Of a stretch of DNA of 64,000 bases, positions 45,313 to 53,972 are shown in pieces (position 1 is the first letter of the stretch; every line of letters starts with the position of its first letter). This DNA is from Pseudophaeobacter profundi (GTDB lineage Bacteria > Pseudomonadota > Alphaproteobacteria > Rhodobacterales > Rhodobacteraceae): positions 62,001 to 126,000 of the forward strand of contig NZ_JARJEF010000010.1 in assembly GCF_029697505.1 (NCBI RefSeq). Reading direction: 5' to 3'. The notes below the pieces were generated by a model, which was not told the DNA's origin, made no database searches, and saw nothing but the letters and a program-made list of their open reading frames with translations. The position numbers and the translations under genes are program-made.

Positions 45313-46239
45313 ATGGATCCACATCTTGACCCCAAACAAACTGCCCGGTTGATCGCAACGCTGAAAGCGCAGATCGCCGACATGCCCGCCAAGCTATCGC
45401 AGGCGGCAAAATACATCATCGACAACCCTGGTCCCTTTGCGCTGGATCCGGTCCGCGACACCGCCCGCAAGGCGCAGGTCAGCGCCAATAGCTTTGTGCG
45501 CCTCGCAGAGCGCCTGGACTATGACAGTTTCGAGGCCCTGCGCCGTCCCTTTCGCGACGCTCTGATCACCACCGGCGAAACCACGCTTGGTACTGAATGG
45601 CTGACCCGCATGGCCAAAGGCGGTCCAACCGCAGCCCTGCAGGCCCGCGCGGCGCAGAGTGAACTAAATGTGGTCAGCCGCTCGCTGCGACAGATGACGC
45701 CAGAACGCTGCGAGGCCATTGTTGCCACCCTGCTGGGGGCCAAGCGCTGCCACGTCACGGCCAGCCGCGCCAGCTATGCCCTGGCCTATTATTTCCACTA
45801 TATCGCGCGGATGGCGATGCCTTCGATTGATCTGGTCCCCCGCCATGTCGGCACCACGCTGGATGATCTGATGGGGCTGGGACCCGAGGATTGCCTTATT
45901 GCACTGACCTTTGCGCCCTATTCGGCCAGCACCATTCAAGCCCTGCGTCTGGCGCAGAAACAGGGGGCGCACATTCTGTTGATTTCTGACAGCGAGGTCA
46001 TCGCGCCGGGTATCACGCCCGATCACGTGCTCAGCGTTGCGGCAAATTCACTGCACCCCTTTGGCGCCTATGCGGGTGCCATGGCGGTGCTGGATTGTCT
46101 ACTGACCCACCTGATCGAAGCCGGCGGCGCCGAGGCGCGCCACCGGATAGAGGCCTATGAAGCACTCAGGCAGGACAGCGGCGCCTATTGGAGCGCGCCG
46201 AAACTGCCACAGATCCGCAGCAAATCAGAACCGCAATGA
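45313..46239 (+). CDS. RpiR/MurR-family transcriptional regulator
   Basis: About 308 residues. The N-terminal HTH_6 domain (PAKLSQAAKYIIDNPGPFAL, ARKAQVSANSFVRLAERLDY) is followed by a SIS domain (about 120-270: AKRCHVTASRASYALAYYF, LIALTFAPYSASTIQALRLA). SIS domains usually sense phosphosugars, but this branch often controls amino-acid genes. Start ATG 45313 is weakly supported (no clear ribosome site); TTG 45307 is possible. It converges with ddaH, overlapping its 3' end by 15 bases, and is the likely local regulator of the aru operon. Confidence 0.88.
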   Translation: MDPHLDPKQTARLIATLKAQIADMPAKLSQAAKYIIDNPGPFALDPVRDTARKAQVSANSFVRLAERLDYDSFEALRRPFRDALITTGETTLGTEWLTRMAKGGPTAALQARAAQSELNVVSRSLRQMTPERCEAIVATLLGAKRCHVTASRASYALAYYFHYIARMAMPSIDLVPRHVGTTLDDLMGLGPEDCLIALTFAPYSASTIQALRLAQKQGAHILLISDSEVIAPGITPDHVLSVAANSLHPFGAYAGAMAVLDCLLTHLIEAGGAEARHRIEAYEALRQDSGAYWSAPKLPQIRSKSEPQ

Positions 46240-47007
46240 CAGGCAGGACATGCCGCCATCCAGCTTAGCGCAGTCTGTGTTGTCAATCTCGACCACCTCA
46301 AACCCGGCCTTGTCCAGCATTTCCGCCGTGCGGGGAAAACCAGCCGGGCAGAGCACCAGATTGTTGAAGCGGATAGCATTGGCCGCTGCTTCTTCGCCTT
46401 CAGCCACATCCAGGATGCGATAGCCCTCAAAGCAGCCAGAAGCCGACAGCCGTTTGGTGGACAAAATGGTCTCTCCGTCCATCAAGGAACAATCGGTCTT
46501 GAAATGCAGCACACCGGGCGGGGTAAAGACCTCGCGCAGACTGTGCCCCCATTCGCCAACGATTTCGACCAGTTCGGCAACGCCAGCGGCATCAGTGCGA
46601 TCCGACCGCCCCACCAGAACTTCACGCCCGGTCACCAGAATATCACCGCCTTCGATATGGCCCGGACCCTTGATTTCACGGACATCCGCGTAGCAGTCCC
46701 GCAAAGTTGGTGCCATTTCAGCCACTTCGCCCATGCGTGACGGCGCGCCCGGACGCATCAGGACCGCACCCTGCGGCAGGCACAGGGCTGTGTCTTCAAC
46801 AAAGACCGCGTCAGGAAAGGCCTCTAGCGGGCCCAGCTCAATCACCTCAGCACCTGTGCTTTTCAGTGCTGCAACATAGGTTTTATGGGCGGCCAACATG
46901 CCCTCTAGGCTGGGGGTGCCGATATCAGCCGCGCGCAGACCTTCGGTGATACTGGCAGCAGGACGGCGGGTAATCGCACGGGAAAATTCAAAACTTGGGT
47001 TGGTCAA
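46225..47007 (-). CDS. ddaH: Dimethylarginine dimethylaminohydrolase-like amidinotransferase-fold enzyme
   Basis: A 260-residue enzyme of the arginine deiminase/DDAH fold. Start TTG 47007 is chosen: GAGGA lies 9 bases upstream, overlapping the aruI stop, and gives the expected N-terminus LTNPSFEFSRAITRRPAAS. Motifs: FPDAVFVEDTALCL, HIEGGDILVTGREVLVGRS, the catalytic His in VLHFKTDCSLMDG, and the nucleophile Cys in GGMSCLSLRF at the end. DDAH converts N-methylated arginines to citrulline and methylamines. It follows aruI by 4 bases, the last of three arginine-catabolism genes. Plain arginine deiminases are longer (about 400 residues). Confidence 0.92.
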   Translation of the reverse strand: MTNPSFEFSRAITRRPAASITEGLRAADIGTPSLEGMLAAHKTYVAALKSTGAEVIELGPLEAFPDAVFVEDTALCLPQGAVLMRPGAPSRMGEVAEMAPTLRDCYADVREIKGPGHIEGGDILVTGREVLVGRSDRTDAAGVAELVEIVGEWGHSLREVFTPPGVLHFKTDCSLMDGETILSTKRLSASGCFEGYRILDVAEGEEAAANAIRFNNLVLCPAGFPRTAEMLDKAGFEVVEIDNTDCAKLDGGMSCLSLRF

Positions 47008-47011
47008 AGAC

Positions 47012-48619
47012 TTAATCCTCAGCTGGCGCAAAGACAGGCGCAGTAATTTCGACAAAGCTGGGCCCCTGGCCCAACGAGTTGGCAACCGCCGCGGCAATCG
47101 CGGCCGGGTCGGTGCCGACAGCAACATGCCCAATCCCAAAGGACTGGGCCGTGGCGGAAAAATCGGGCGGGGTTGGGTCGCAGCCCAAGACCTCAACACC
47201 CACCGCCTCCATCGAGGTGGCGATTTCGCGGTAGCCTTGGTTGTTCCAGATCACAAAGATGATGGGCAATTTTTCATCCACCGCCGTCATCACCTCGGGC
47301 AAGGAGAACTGTGCGCCACCATCGCCCAGAATGCAGATCACGGGGGTGTCCGGTGCCGCAATCGCGGCGCCAATCGCTGCCGGAATCCCATAGCCAAGCG
47401 CACCGTAGCCGGTGGCCGCATTGAACCAGCCACCTGCGCGGTCGTGATCGTAGTAGAGATTGCCCGCATAGATCGGCTGGGTGGAATCTCCCACCATCAA
47501 ACTGCCTGGGACCGCATCCCGCATTGCCGAAAGAACGTCAACCTGGGCAAGATATTCGCTACCGATTTCCTGTTCTGCGGCGCTGCGTGTTGCCGCCGCC
47601 CGCGCTGCCCCATCGCGGCCTGAACAGGCCTGGGGCAGGCTCTGCAATAGGGCAGCGGCAAAGGCCCCCGCCTCAGCCTCGATCGCCAGCGCGCTGGCAT
47701 GGCGCTTCAGTTGCTCGGCGCAGCGATCCACCCGGATCAACTGCCGCATCTCGGGCCAGGTGCCGGTGGCGTACATATCATAGTCTGTGGGGCCAAATTC
47801 GGTTCCCAGGGCCAAGACCACATCGGCACTTTCGAGTAACGCGCGCACGGATTGCAGGCTGGGGCTGGCTGGAACACCAAGGGGATGCGCAAACATCAAC
47901 CCCCGCCCATTTGCGGTTTGCACCACGGGCGCATCCAGGCGCTCGGCCAGGGCAGCCAGTGCCGTGCCAGCGCGTTTGGCCCCGCCCCCTACCAGAATAA
48001 CCGGCTGCTTGGCCGCCTGTATCAGGTACACCGCCTCTTGCAGCTGATCCGGTTCGATATTCTGGGGCGGCACCACCGCGGGCGGCAGCAGAGCATCCGC
48101 CGCAACACCCGCCACATCCAGCGGGATTTGCACATGGGTGGGACCAGGGCGACCCGTTGAAAACGGCGCAAAGGCCGCGTCCAATGCCGGAGACAGCTCT
48201 GCTGCGGTGGCGACATGCTGCGAGGTCAGAGCCACCGTCTGCGCCAGAGCCTGCTGATCTGGCAGTTCATGCAGATGACCCATTCCTTTGCCAAGGCTCG
48301 ACTGGGCGTTGACGCCAGAAACCACCAGCATCGGCACCGAATCCGCCCGCGCCTGTGCCATCGGTGTCAAGGTATTGGTCAGCCCCGGCCCGGTGATCAC
48401 AAAGGCCACCCCAGGTTTGCCACTTACCCGCGCATAGCCATCCGCCATAAAGCCCGCGCCCTGTTCGTGGCGGGGTGTCACATGGCGCAGCCCCGAAGCG
48501 GCCAAGCCGCGATAGAGTTCGACCGTATGCACGCCGGGGATGCCAAAGACGCAAGAGACCTCGCGCGCTTTCAAACCATCTACCAGCGCTTCACCAATGG
48601 TTTTTGCGGCGTCAGTCAT
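47012..48619 (-). CDS. aruI: ThDP-dependent decarboxylase, probable 5-guanidino-2-oxopentanoate decarboxylase
   Basis: A 535-residue acetolactate-synthase-like protein. The ThDP-activating Glu is in PRHEQGAGFMADGYARVSG; GPTHVQIPLDV and LVGGGAKRAG mark the central domain; GDGGAQFSLPEVMTAV with WNNQGYREI is the ThDP/Mg2+ motif. Downstream of an AruH-like transaminase this is the AruI arrangement of the arginine transaminase pathway, in which AruI decarboxylates the 2-oxo acid of arginine to 4-guanidinobutyraldehyde. It overlaps aruH by an ATGA junction. Without the neighbours it could be called a generic acetolactate-synthase-like enzyme. Confidence 0.85.
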   Translation of the reverse strand: MTDAAKTIGEALVDGLKAREVSCVFGIPGVHTVELYRGLAASGLRHVTPRHEQGAGFMADGYARVSGKPGVAFVITGPGLTNTLTPMAQARADSVPMLVVSGVNAQSSLGKGMGHLHELPDQQALAQTVALTSQHVATAAELSPALDAAFAPFSTGRPGPTHVQIPLDVAGVAADALLPPAVVPPQNIEPDQLQEAVYLIQAAKQPVILVGGGAKRAGTALAALAERLDAPVVQTANGRGLMFAHPLGVPASPSLQSVRALLESADVVLALGTEFGPTDYDMYATGTWPEMRQLIRVDRCAEQLKRHASALAIEAEAGAFAAALLQSLPQACSGRDGAARAAATRSAAEQEIGSEYLAQVDVLSAMRDAVPGSLMVGDSTQPIYAGNLYYDHDRAGGWFNAATGYGALGYGIPAAIGAAIAAPDTPVICILGDGGAQFSLPEVMTAVDEKLPIIFVIWNNQGYREIATSMEAVGVEVLGCDPTPPDFSATAQSFGIGHVAVGTDPAAIAAAVANSLGQGPSFVEITAPVFAPAED

Positions 48620-49824
48620 GCGACCCCCTGTGTTGCTGATGCTGCCTGGTCCTGTGTCTTGGCCTGCGCATGAGAAATGATCCGGTTCAGGGCCAGATCA
48701 AATTTCGTATCATCAATGGTCAGCGCCACCCGTACCCAAGAGGTCAGGCTGTCGCTAAAGGCAGAGCCGGGCATGACCGCGACCCCCTGATCCAGCAAAT
48801 CCCAGGCATAGGCATCACCACTCAACCCGGTGGCCGCGACATTGATCATGGCGAACATGCCCGCCTCGGGGCGGTGCACCTGCAACGCGGTTTCCGCCTG
48901 CACCCTGTCAGCCAGGATCTGGGCGCGGCGATTGAACCGTGTCCGCATTCCCTCTGCCACCGCGGAGTCCCTTTGCAGGGCCAACTCTGTCATGTCAGCG
49001 ATAAAGGGCTGATTGCCAAAGAGCATGGTCTCGGAATAGGGCAGCAACGCATCGCAAAAGGCTTTGGACCCCACGCACCACCCACTGCGGAAGCCGGGCG
49101 CGGCGTGGGATTTGGAAATCGACGAGACCGCGATCACCCGGTCGGCATAGTCCGGCAGCGACAGCGGTGAGGTGAACTCTGCCCCGTCAAACACCAGCTG
49201 TTCATAGACCTCATCGGAAATGATCCAGAAATCATGCTCTTTTGCCAGTTCACACAGGGCGATCAGCTCTGCCCGGTCCAGAATGGCACCGGTAGGGTTG
49301 TGCGGGCTGGTCAGCAGCAGCGCCCGAGTACGCGCGGTAATGCGCGCCGCCACATCGGCGGCCTGCATACGAAACCCGTGTTCCGGCGTCAGCGGCACCG
49401 GCACCAGCGCGGCACCGCTGGCGGCCACGACACCTTCATAAGTGGCATACATCGGGTCGCCGACCAGAACCTCATCGCCCTGCTGGGCAACCCCGATCAT
49501 GGCCGCAAAAAGGGCTGTCTGGGTGCCGGGGAAGCACAGAAAGTTGTCTGGCTCAAATTGCCGCCCGCGGGTGGAAGTGTAGCGGGCAGCCAGAGCCCGC
49601 CGCAGGTTGATTTCGCCACGTCCGTCCGAATACCCGGTACGCCCTGCCTGCATAGAGGCAATCGCCTGCTGCATCAGCTCCTCGGGGACCGGCACGTCGG
49701 GTTCGCCAATGGTCATCTCGACAATATCGGCCCCCGCCGCAACGCGGTCGCGCGCGGCAAGATGAAGATCCCATTTTGCGCCGCCCAAAGAGGCAAGGCG
49801 CGCGGTTACATCCGTGGTTTTCAT
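48616..49824 (-). CDS. aruH: Class I aminotransferase, probable arginine:pyruvate transaminase
   Basis: A 402-residue PLP enzyme. AKWDLHLAARDRVAAGADIV, TIGEPDVPVPEELMQQAI, SPHNPTGAILDRAE, the PLP lysine in SISKSHAAPGFRSGW and GDPMYATYEGVVAASGA closely follow the pattern of Pseudomonas AruH. With AruI it would convert arginine to the 2-oxo acid and on to 4-guanidinobutyraldehyde. The further pathway genes (dehydrogenase, guanidinobutyrase) are not in this window. It is first of the operon aruH-aruI-ddaH, with a 28-bp palindrome 96 bases upstream. Confidence 0.86.
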   Translation of the reverse strand: MKTTDVTARLASLGGAKWDLHLAARDRVAAGADIVEMTIGEPDVPVPEELMQQAIASMQAGRTGYSDGRGEINLRRALAARYTSTRGRQFEPDNFLCFPGTQTALFAAMIGVAQQGDEVLVGDPMYATYEGVVAASGAALVPVPLTPEHGFRMQAADVAARITARTRALLLTSPHNPTGAILDRAELIALCELAKEHDFWIISDEVYEQLVFDGAEFTSPLSLPDYADRVIAVSSISKSHAAPGFRSGWCVGSKAFCDALLPYSETMLFGNQPFIADMTELALQRDSAVAEGMRTRFNRRAQILADRVQAETALQVHRPEAGMFAMINVAATGLSGDAYAWDLLDQGVAVMPGSAFSDSLTSWVRVALTIDDTKFDLALNRIISHAQAKTQDQAASATQGVA

Positions 49825-49919
49825 GGCTTTTCCACCTATTTCGACACGAGGCTCTGAAAAGGAATGAGGCCGTCACCTGCAGGGTGGCTGCCTCAATGTC
49901 CGAAGAATCTCGTGAAACA

Positions 49920-49947
49920 CAGTAATTATACAATTGCATAATTACTG
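49920..49947. promoter_or_regulatory. 28-bp near-perfect palindrome upstream of aruH
   Basis: Halves CAGTAATTATACAA and TTGCATAATTACTG are inverted repeats with mismatches only at one symmetric pair of positions (26 of 28). It lies in the 232-bp gap between aruH and the replication gene and is strongly AT-rich. It is a candidate operator, most simply for the RpiR-type regulator next to the operon, whose relatives (for example HexR) bind TGTAATTAAATTACA-like sites. Confidence 0.55.
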
Positions 49948-50056
49948 GTTCGATCGATACAGGCAAGTGCAAAACTGCACCGGCTCACCGATGCCAGTCA
50001 AAGACCTGCCCGCCTAGTGACCAGGTTCCCCTACCAAACGACCGTCGTGCGGCAGG

Positions 50057-50740
50057 CTAGCTAAGGATAACAATGTCGGAAATTTGTTCGTCCACATCCC
50101 GGCAGGCTGCGAGCAGCCGGGGTTTCAGATGCGACAGAACATAGGTGGCATGAAACCGGCTGGGTGCGGCAAGGGTCAACCGCCCCCCTGCCCGATCGCT
50201 GCGCGTCAGGGCATCAATCCAGGCTGTATAGATGGCAGGATCTTCCTGATGCAAAACCGCCTTGACCAAGCTCCACTCATCGCCCTTGCTCAGATCCGGT
50301 GCGGGGGCAATTTCGTTAGTGCGCAATGGCACGACATTTGACGGTGGCGCATCTGTGCCACGCATGCGGTGTTCAAAATCGGGACCAACGCTGGCCCAGC
50401 TGTCACGGGTGTCTTCATAGATCCGATCTAGATCCAAGCCATATTCACTGACCCGCCCGCGCACGCCCTGCTTTTTGACAACCAGCCAGCCCATCGCCCG
50501 CAGCTTCGCCATCTCGCGTTTGACTGTCCGTTCATCGACGCTCCAGAGGCGGGCGATTTCGCGTTGCCCGACAGCAAGCTCATTCCTCGTCCAATTGTAG
50601 CGCGCGGTGACCAGGGTCATGATACGCAACACCAGACGCTGCAGCGCTTTGGGTTGCGCCAAGGCAAAGGCACCCAGTGCAGTGAGTATGTCATACTTCA
50701 GAGCCGAAGCATTTCGCCCGGCGGGTTTTTGAGCCTGCAT
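50057..50740 (-). CDS. DnaA-like plasmid replication initiator
   Basis: A 227-residue protein. A winged HTH spans about 50-105 (VGQREIARLWSVDERTVKREMAKLRAMGW). The C-terminal part (EWSLVKAVLHQEDPAIYTAW IDAL, GGRLTLAAPSRFHATYVLSH) resembles the N-terminal domain of DnaA, while the DnaA ATPase and box-binding domains are missing. This is the layout of the 'DnaA-like' replicases described for roseobacter plasmids. It is divergent from parAB across a 0.6-kb origin-like region. ATG 50740 is chosen; GTG 50764 has its AGGA directly adjacent and is less likely. Confidence 0.85.
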   Translation of the reverse strand: MQAQKPAGRNASALKYDILTALGAFALAQPKALQRLVLRIMTLVTARYNWTRNELAVGQREIARLWSVDERTVKREMAKLRAMGWLVVKKQGVRGRVSEYGLDLDRIYEDTRDSWASVGPDFEHRMRGTDAPPSNVVPLRTNEIAPAPDLSKGDEWSLVKAVLHQEDPAIYTAWIDALTRSDRAGGRLTLAAPSRFHATYVLSHLKPRLLAACRDVDEQISDIVILS

Positions 50741-50940
50741 TGCGGCACCCGTCTTTCTAACCACTCCTGGCAGGGATTATCCCTTGCCGATCAAGTTTGA
50801 CCAAACCCTGTAGACAAGAGCTTCGCCAGCCTGTCGGGTTTAGGATATATCTGCCTCACATCGCGGGTTGTTCCCGGATTACGTTGGGTCCTGATCTAAG
50901 GAACTCAACGCTATTTGTTCAATATACACGATTTGCGTCC

Positions 50941-51105
50941 TTATCCACGATTCTGTCAAGGCCTCTGTCGATTTCCATTCGGACCCAATCCCTTTTTTGA
51001 TAAAAAAATTGGTATCAATGGTATTGGGGGACGTTCAGGCTGTCCCCTATTCGGGTTGAAATGTCCCCCAATAGGTCGTGGTGCCTTTTGTTGTGTCCCC
51101 CAATA
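50941..51105. other. Probable replication origin with iteron-like repeats and a DnaA box
   Basis: TTATCCACG at 50941-50949 is one base from the DnaA-box consensus. TGTCCCCCAATA occurs at 51062-51073 and 51094-51105, 32 bases apart; the inverted form TATTGGGGGAC is at 51022-51032, and a degenerate copy TGTCCCCTAT at 51041-51050. An A-rich stretch at 51002-51010 adjoins them. This lies in the 620-bp gap between the initiator and parA, with spacing close to whole helical turns. The remaining gap shows one parS-like palindrome and no gene. Confidence 0.6.
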
Positions 51106-51249
51106 TCTGCCCCGCCTTCCGAGACAGAGACCAGATAAAGACAGACCGATTCGCAAGAGACCGGCGAATCAATGGCGGCCTAGGTTTTGCCCGTGACGCC
51201 CTGTTTTCATGGGGTTTCAGCGCTTGGCCTTGGCGCTGAAAATTCCCTG

Positions 51250-51265
51250 TGTCCCTGCGGGGACA
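51250..51265. other. parS: parS-like palindrome, site 1 (upstream of parA)
   Basis: TGTCCCTGCGGGGACA, palindromic except for the central T/G pair. It lies 95 bases before parA and could also serve autoregulation of parAB by ParB. Confidence 0.65.
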
Positions 51266-51360
51266 GGACGCTTATCAATAGAATAATAGGTTTTGCGTTT
51301 TTTACAAATCCGGCGTAAATGAGAGTTGATGAAAAATTAGCGTCCCGCTGAAAAGGACGC

Positions 51361-52692
51361 ATGGCAGAGTACGAGCAAGGAGCCGTCATGTTAACCCACG
51401 AAGACCTGGCCCGATTGCAGGCGCAATCCCTAAAGATGCAGAGCTGGATCCGACAGCAGACCTTTTCACCCGAGATGGAAAAGACTCTGCGGCGGTTTTC
51501 CAGTTGGGAGGTGGCCGAGCTGATCTTCAAGGTCAATCAATCCACCCTGCGTGGCAGGCTGGCGGCGGACCCTTCCCTGCCCCAGGGCCATGTAGAAGCA
51601 GACGGCCGCCAGCGCTGGTATTCGTTGGAAGAGATCAACGAGCTGCGCCGCCGGATCAAGATCAACCGCAAATCTCTGATGCCGCCACGCCCCGAAGGCA
51701 AGCGTGCGCTCAGGGTGGCGATTTCCAACTTCAAGGGGGGCGCAGGCAAATCCACGGTTGCGCTGCATTTTGCCCATGCGGCGGCGTTGGATGGGTATCG
51801 GGTGCTATGTGTTGATTTTGACCCGCAGGCGACGCTGTCGCATTCCATGGGGCTGAGCGATGTGACCGAAGACTATACGGTCTGGGGGATCATGGCGCGC
51901 GACCTGGTGCGCGAGACCGAGAGAATGAATGCCTCTGCCCGTGGGGCCGAGACAGGCGCGGCCTTGCCAGAACGGCATCTTCCCGATGCGATTACTGGCA
52001 TGGGGCTGCAGGATCTGCGGATCAATGATTTCATCAAGCCGACCAGCTGGCCCACCATTGATCTGGTGCCCAGCTGCGCCAATGCTGCTTTTGTGGAATT
52101 CGCCAGCGCCCAGTATCGTCATCTCAATCCCGAGTGGTCCTTTTTCGCCGCTGTCTCTCGCTATTTGGATCAGGTCTCTTCGGATGATTACGACATGATC
52201 ATTTTTGATTGCCCGCCTGCGATTGGCTATCAGTCGATGAATGCGGTCTTTGCTGCCGACATGCTCTATATCCCCTCTGGTCCCGGTTATTGGGAATACG
52301 ACTCGACCACCTCCTTTATCGGTCAGCTGTCCGAGGCGCTGGAGGATCTGTCGGCCTTTAACGGGGTTGTCCCCGCGGGGACATTCACCCTGCCAAAGGC
52401 CTTTCTGGATGTACGCTTCTTGCTGACCCGATATGAAAGCGGCAATGATCTACACCGCGCCATGCGAGATGCCTTCATGAAGGTCTTTGAGGGGCGCATG
52501 GCAGATCACCCGATTGAGATGACCCGCGCTGTCGAACAATCAGGGCGGTTCCTCAGTTCGATCTATGAAATTGACTATCGCGATATGACCCGTGAAACAT
52601 GGCGCCGGGCGCGGGCATCCTTTGATCAGGCCTACGAAGAATTCAAAGGCTACGCCGCAGAAGCCTGGGACCAGATGGAGGATAAAACATGA
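51361..52692 (+). CDS. parA: ParA-type plasmid partition ATPase
   Basis: A 443-residue ATPase. An N-terminal DNA-binding extension of about 110 residues (SSWEVAELIFKVNQSTLRGR, a MerR-like HTH) is followed by the deviant Walker A NFKGGAGKSTVALHFA (about 127-138), VDFDPQATLSHSMGL and Walker B MIIFDCPPAIGY. This is the large type Ia plasmid ParA that also autoregulates. ATG 51361 has AAAGGA upstream; ATG 51388 (MLTHEDLARLQ) has an even better AAGGAG, and either may be used. It overlaps parB by 4 bases. A parS-like palindrome lies inside at 52368. Confidence 0.95.
   Translation: MAEYEQGAVMLTHEDLARLQAQSLKMQSWIRQQTFSPEMEKTLRRFSSWEVAELIFKVNQSTLRGRLAADPSLPQGHVEADGRQRWYSLEEINELRRRIKINRKSLMPPRPEGKRALRVAISNFKGGAGKSTVALHFAHAAALDGYRVLCVDFDPQATLSHSMGLSDVTEDYTVWGIMARDLVRETERMNASARGAETGAALPERHLPDAITGMGLQDLRINDFIKPTSWPTIDLVPSCANAAFVEFASAQYRHLNPEWSFFAAVSRYLDQVSSDDYDMIIFDCPPAIGYQSMNAVFAADMLYIPSGPGYWEYDSTTSFIGQLSEALEDLSAFNGVVPAGTFTLPKAFLDVRFLLTRYESGNDLHRAMRDAFMKVFEGRMADHPIEMTRAVEQSGRFLSSIYEIDYRDMTRETWRRARASFDQAYEEFKGYAAEAWDQMEDKT
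52368..52383. other. parS: parS-like palindrome, site 2 (inside parA)
   Basis: TGTCCCCGCGGGGACA, a perfect 16-bp palindrome inside parA, coding for VPAGT in the parA frame. Confidence 0.65.
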
Positions 52693-53834
52693 GCAAGCGT
52701 CGCGTATTTGACATCAATTTCCCGTCTGAACCCACCAGTGATCCCACGCCGGCCCCCTCCCCTACCCCATCGGGGAAGGACGATGGAGCAGGCCTTGCAG
52801 AGGCCCGTCGCGGCCCTATGGCAATGGCGATCTCCGAAAATGCCGAGGCGCTGAAGGCCCGCGCTGTCGCCGAACAGAATATCCGCGCCGAAAATGACCG
52901 GTTGGCGCATGAATTTGTCCGCCTTAAAAAGCTGGGCCTGGTGGTGGACCGGATCCCGCTGGATCAGATTGCGACCAGCAAACTGGTGCGTGACCGGGCT
53001 GTGTCGCGCGACCCGGAATTGGAAGAGCTGAAAGCCTCTATTCGCAGCATTGGTCTGTCCAACCCGATCCGGGTGGAAGAGGTCGGCGATGGCAGCTACC
53101 AGCTGATCCAGGGGTTCCGTCGGCTGTCGGCCTATCGCGCGCTGCTAGAGGAAACCGGTGCCGCAGAATACGCCAGCATCCCGGCAGGTTTGATTGCCAA
53201 GGGAGAAGATTTGCAGGGGCTCTATCGCCGCATGGTGGATGAAAACCTGGTGCGCCGCGATATCTCTTTTGCGGAAATGGCGCAGCTTGCGCTGTCTTAT
53301 GCGCAGGATCCGGAAACAGACTGCGACGGGGTCGAGGGTGCGGTGACGCATCTCTATGGATCGGCGGGTCGGCAAAAGCGGAGTTACATTCGCCACTTCG
53401 CCGATCTGCTTGAAATGATCGGTGCGCATCTGCGTTTTGCCGAGGCAATTCCGCGTGCGCTGGGGTTGGATCTAAAAAAGAAACTGGCGGAAAACGATGA
53501 TTTGGCGGCCGATTTAATCCAGCAGTTGCAGGCTGGCGAAGTCCGATCTGAAGAAGCCGAACTGGCGATGTTGCGCACTTTCTTGTCATCAAGTCCCGGT
53601 TCTGGTCCTGTGGCCAAGCAGGGCGGCGCGTCGGGGCGCACGTCAGAAACCGGCGTCGCCAAGACCACGCTGCGCTGCAGTGTCCCTGCGGGGACAGTGC
53701 GCTGTCAGGCCCGCGACGGGCGGATTGAATTGGCGATGGAGCGCGACTTTTCGGTGATTGATCGCTATCGGCTGGAAGGCGCAATTGCCGCATTTTTTGC
53801 CGCGCTAGAGGACGGGGAGCCCTCGCAAGAATAG
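52689..53834 (+). CDS. parB: ParB-type plasmid partition protein
   Basis: A 381-residue centromere-binding protein. The ParB/Spo0J nuclease-like domain has VDRIPLDQIATSKLVRDRAV, ELKASIRSIGLSNPIRVEEV and YQLIQGFRRLSAYRAL; MVDENLVRRDISFAEMAQLAL corresponds to the CTP-binding/box II stretch, followed by an HTH (LYGSAGRQKRSYIRHFADLLEMI). It starts inside the parA stop (ATGA) with GGAGG upstream. A proline-rich N-terminal linker (about 15-32) is where ParA contact usually lies. A parS-like palindrome lies inside at 53681. Confidence 0.94.
   Translation: MSKRRVFDINFPSEPTSDPTPAPSPTPSGKDDGAGLAEARRGPMAMAISENAEALKARAVAEQNIRAENDRLAHEFVRLKKLGLVVDRIPLDQIATSKLVRDRAVSRDPELEELKASIRSIGLSNPIRVEEVGDGSYQLIQGFRRLSAYRALLEETGAAEYASIPAGLIAKGEDLQGLYRRMVDENLVRRDISFAEMAQLALSYAQDPETDCDGVEGAVTHLYGSAGRQKRSYIRHFADLLEMIGAHLRFAEAIPRALGLDLKKKLAENDDLAADLIQQLQAGEVRSEEAELAMLRTFLSSSPGSGPVAKQGGASGRTSETGVAKTTLRCSVPAGTVRCQARDGRIELAMERDFSVIDRYRLEGAIAAFFAALEDGEPSQE
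53681..53696. other. parS: parS-like palindrome, site 3 (inside parB)
   Basis: TGTCCCTGCGGGGACA, identical to site 1, near the 3' end of parB; it codes for VPAGT in the parB frame, the same residues as site 2 in parA. Confidence 0.65.
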
Positions 53835-53904
53835 CCTTGCCAGATCTTCCCGATGTGAGATGACGGCGGCAGATGGTATGCTGGGATCAGTAATGCGATA
53901 CTAA

Positions 53905-53936
53905 AAAAGGGCTGTCCCCGCAGGGACAGCCCTTTT
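53905..53936 (+). terminator. Terminator of parAB carrying parS-like site 4
   Basis: AAAAGGGCTGTCCC and GGGACAGCCCTTTT form a perfect 14-bp stem with a CGCA loop, ending in TTTT. The centre TGTCCCCGCAGGGACA (53913-53928) is the reverse complement of sites 1 and 3, so one element may serve as terminator and centromere site. Confidence 0.8.
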
Positions 53937-53972
53937 GCATTGTCATTCATACCGGGTTAGCCGGGGGTGGGA

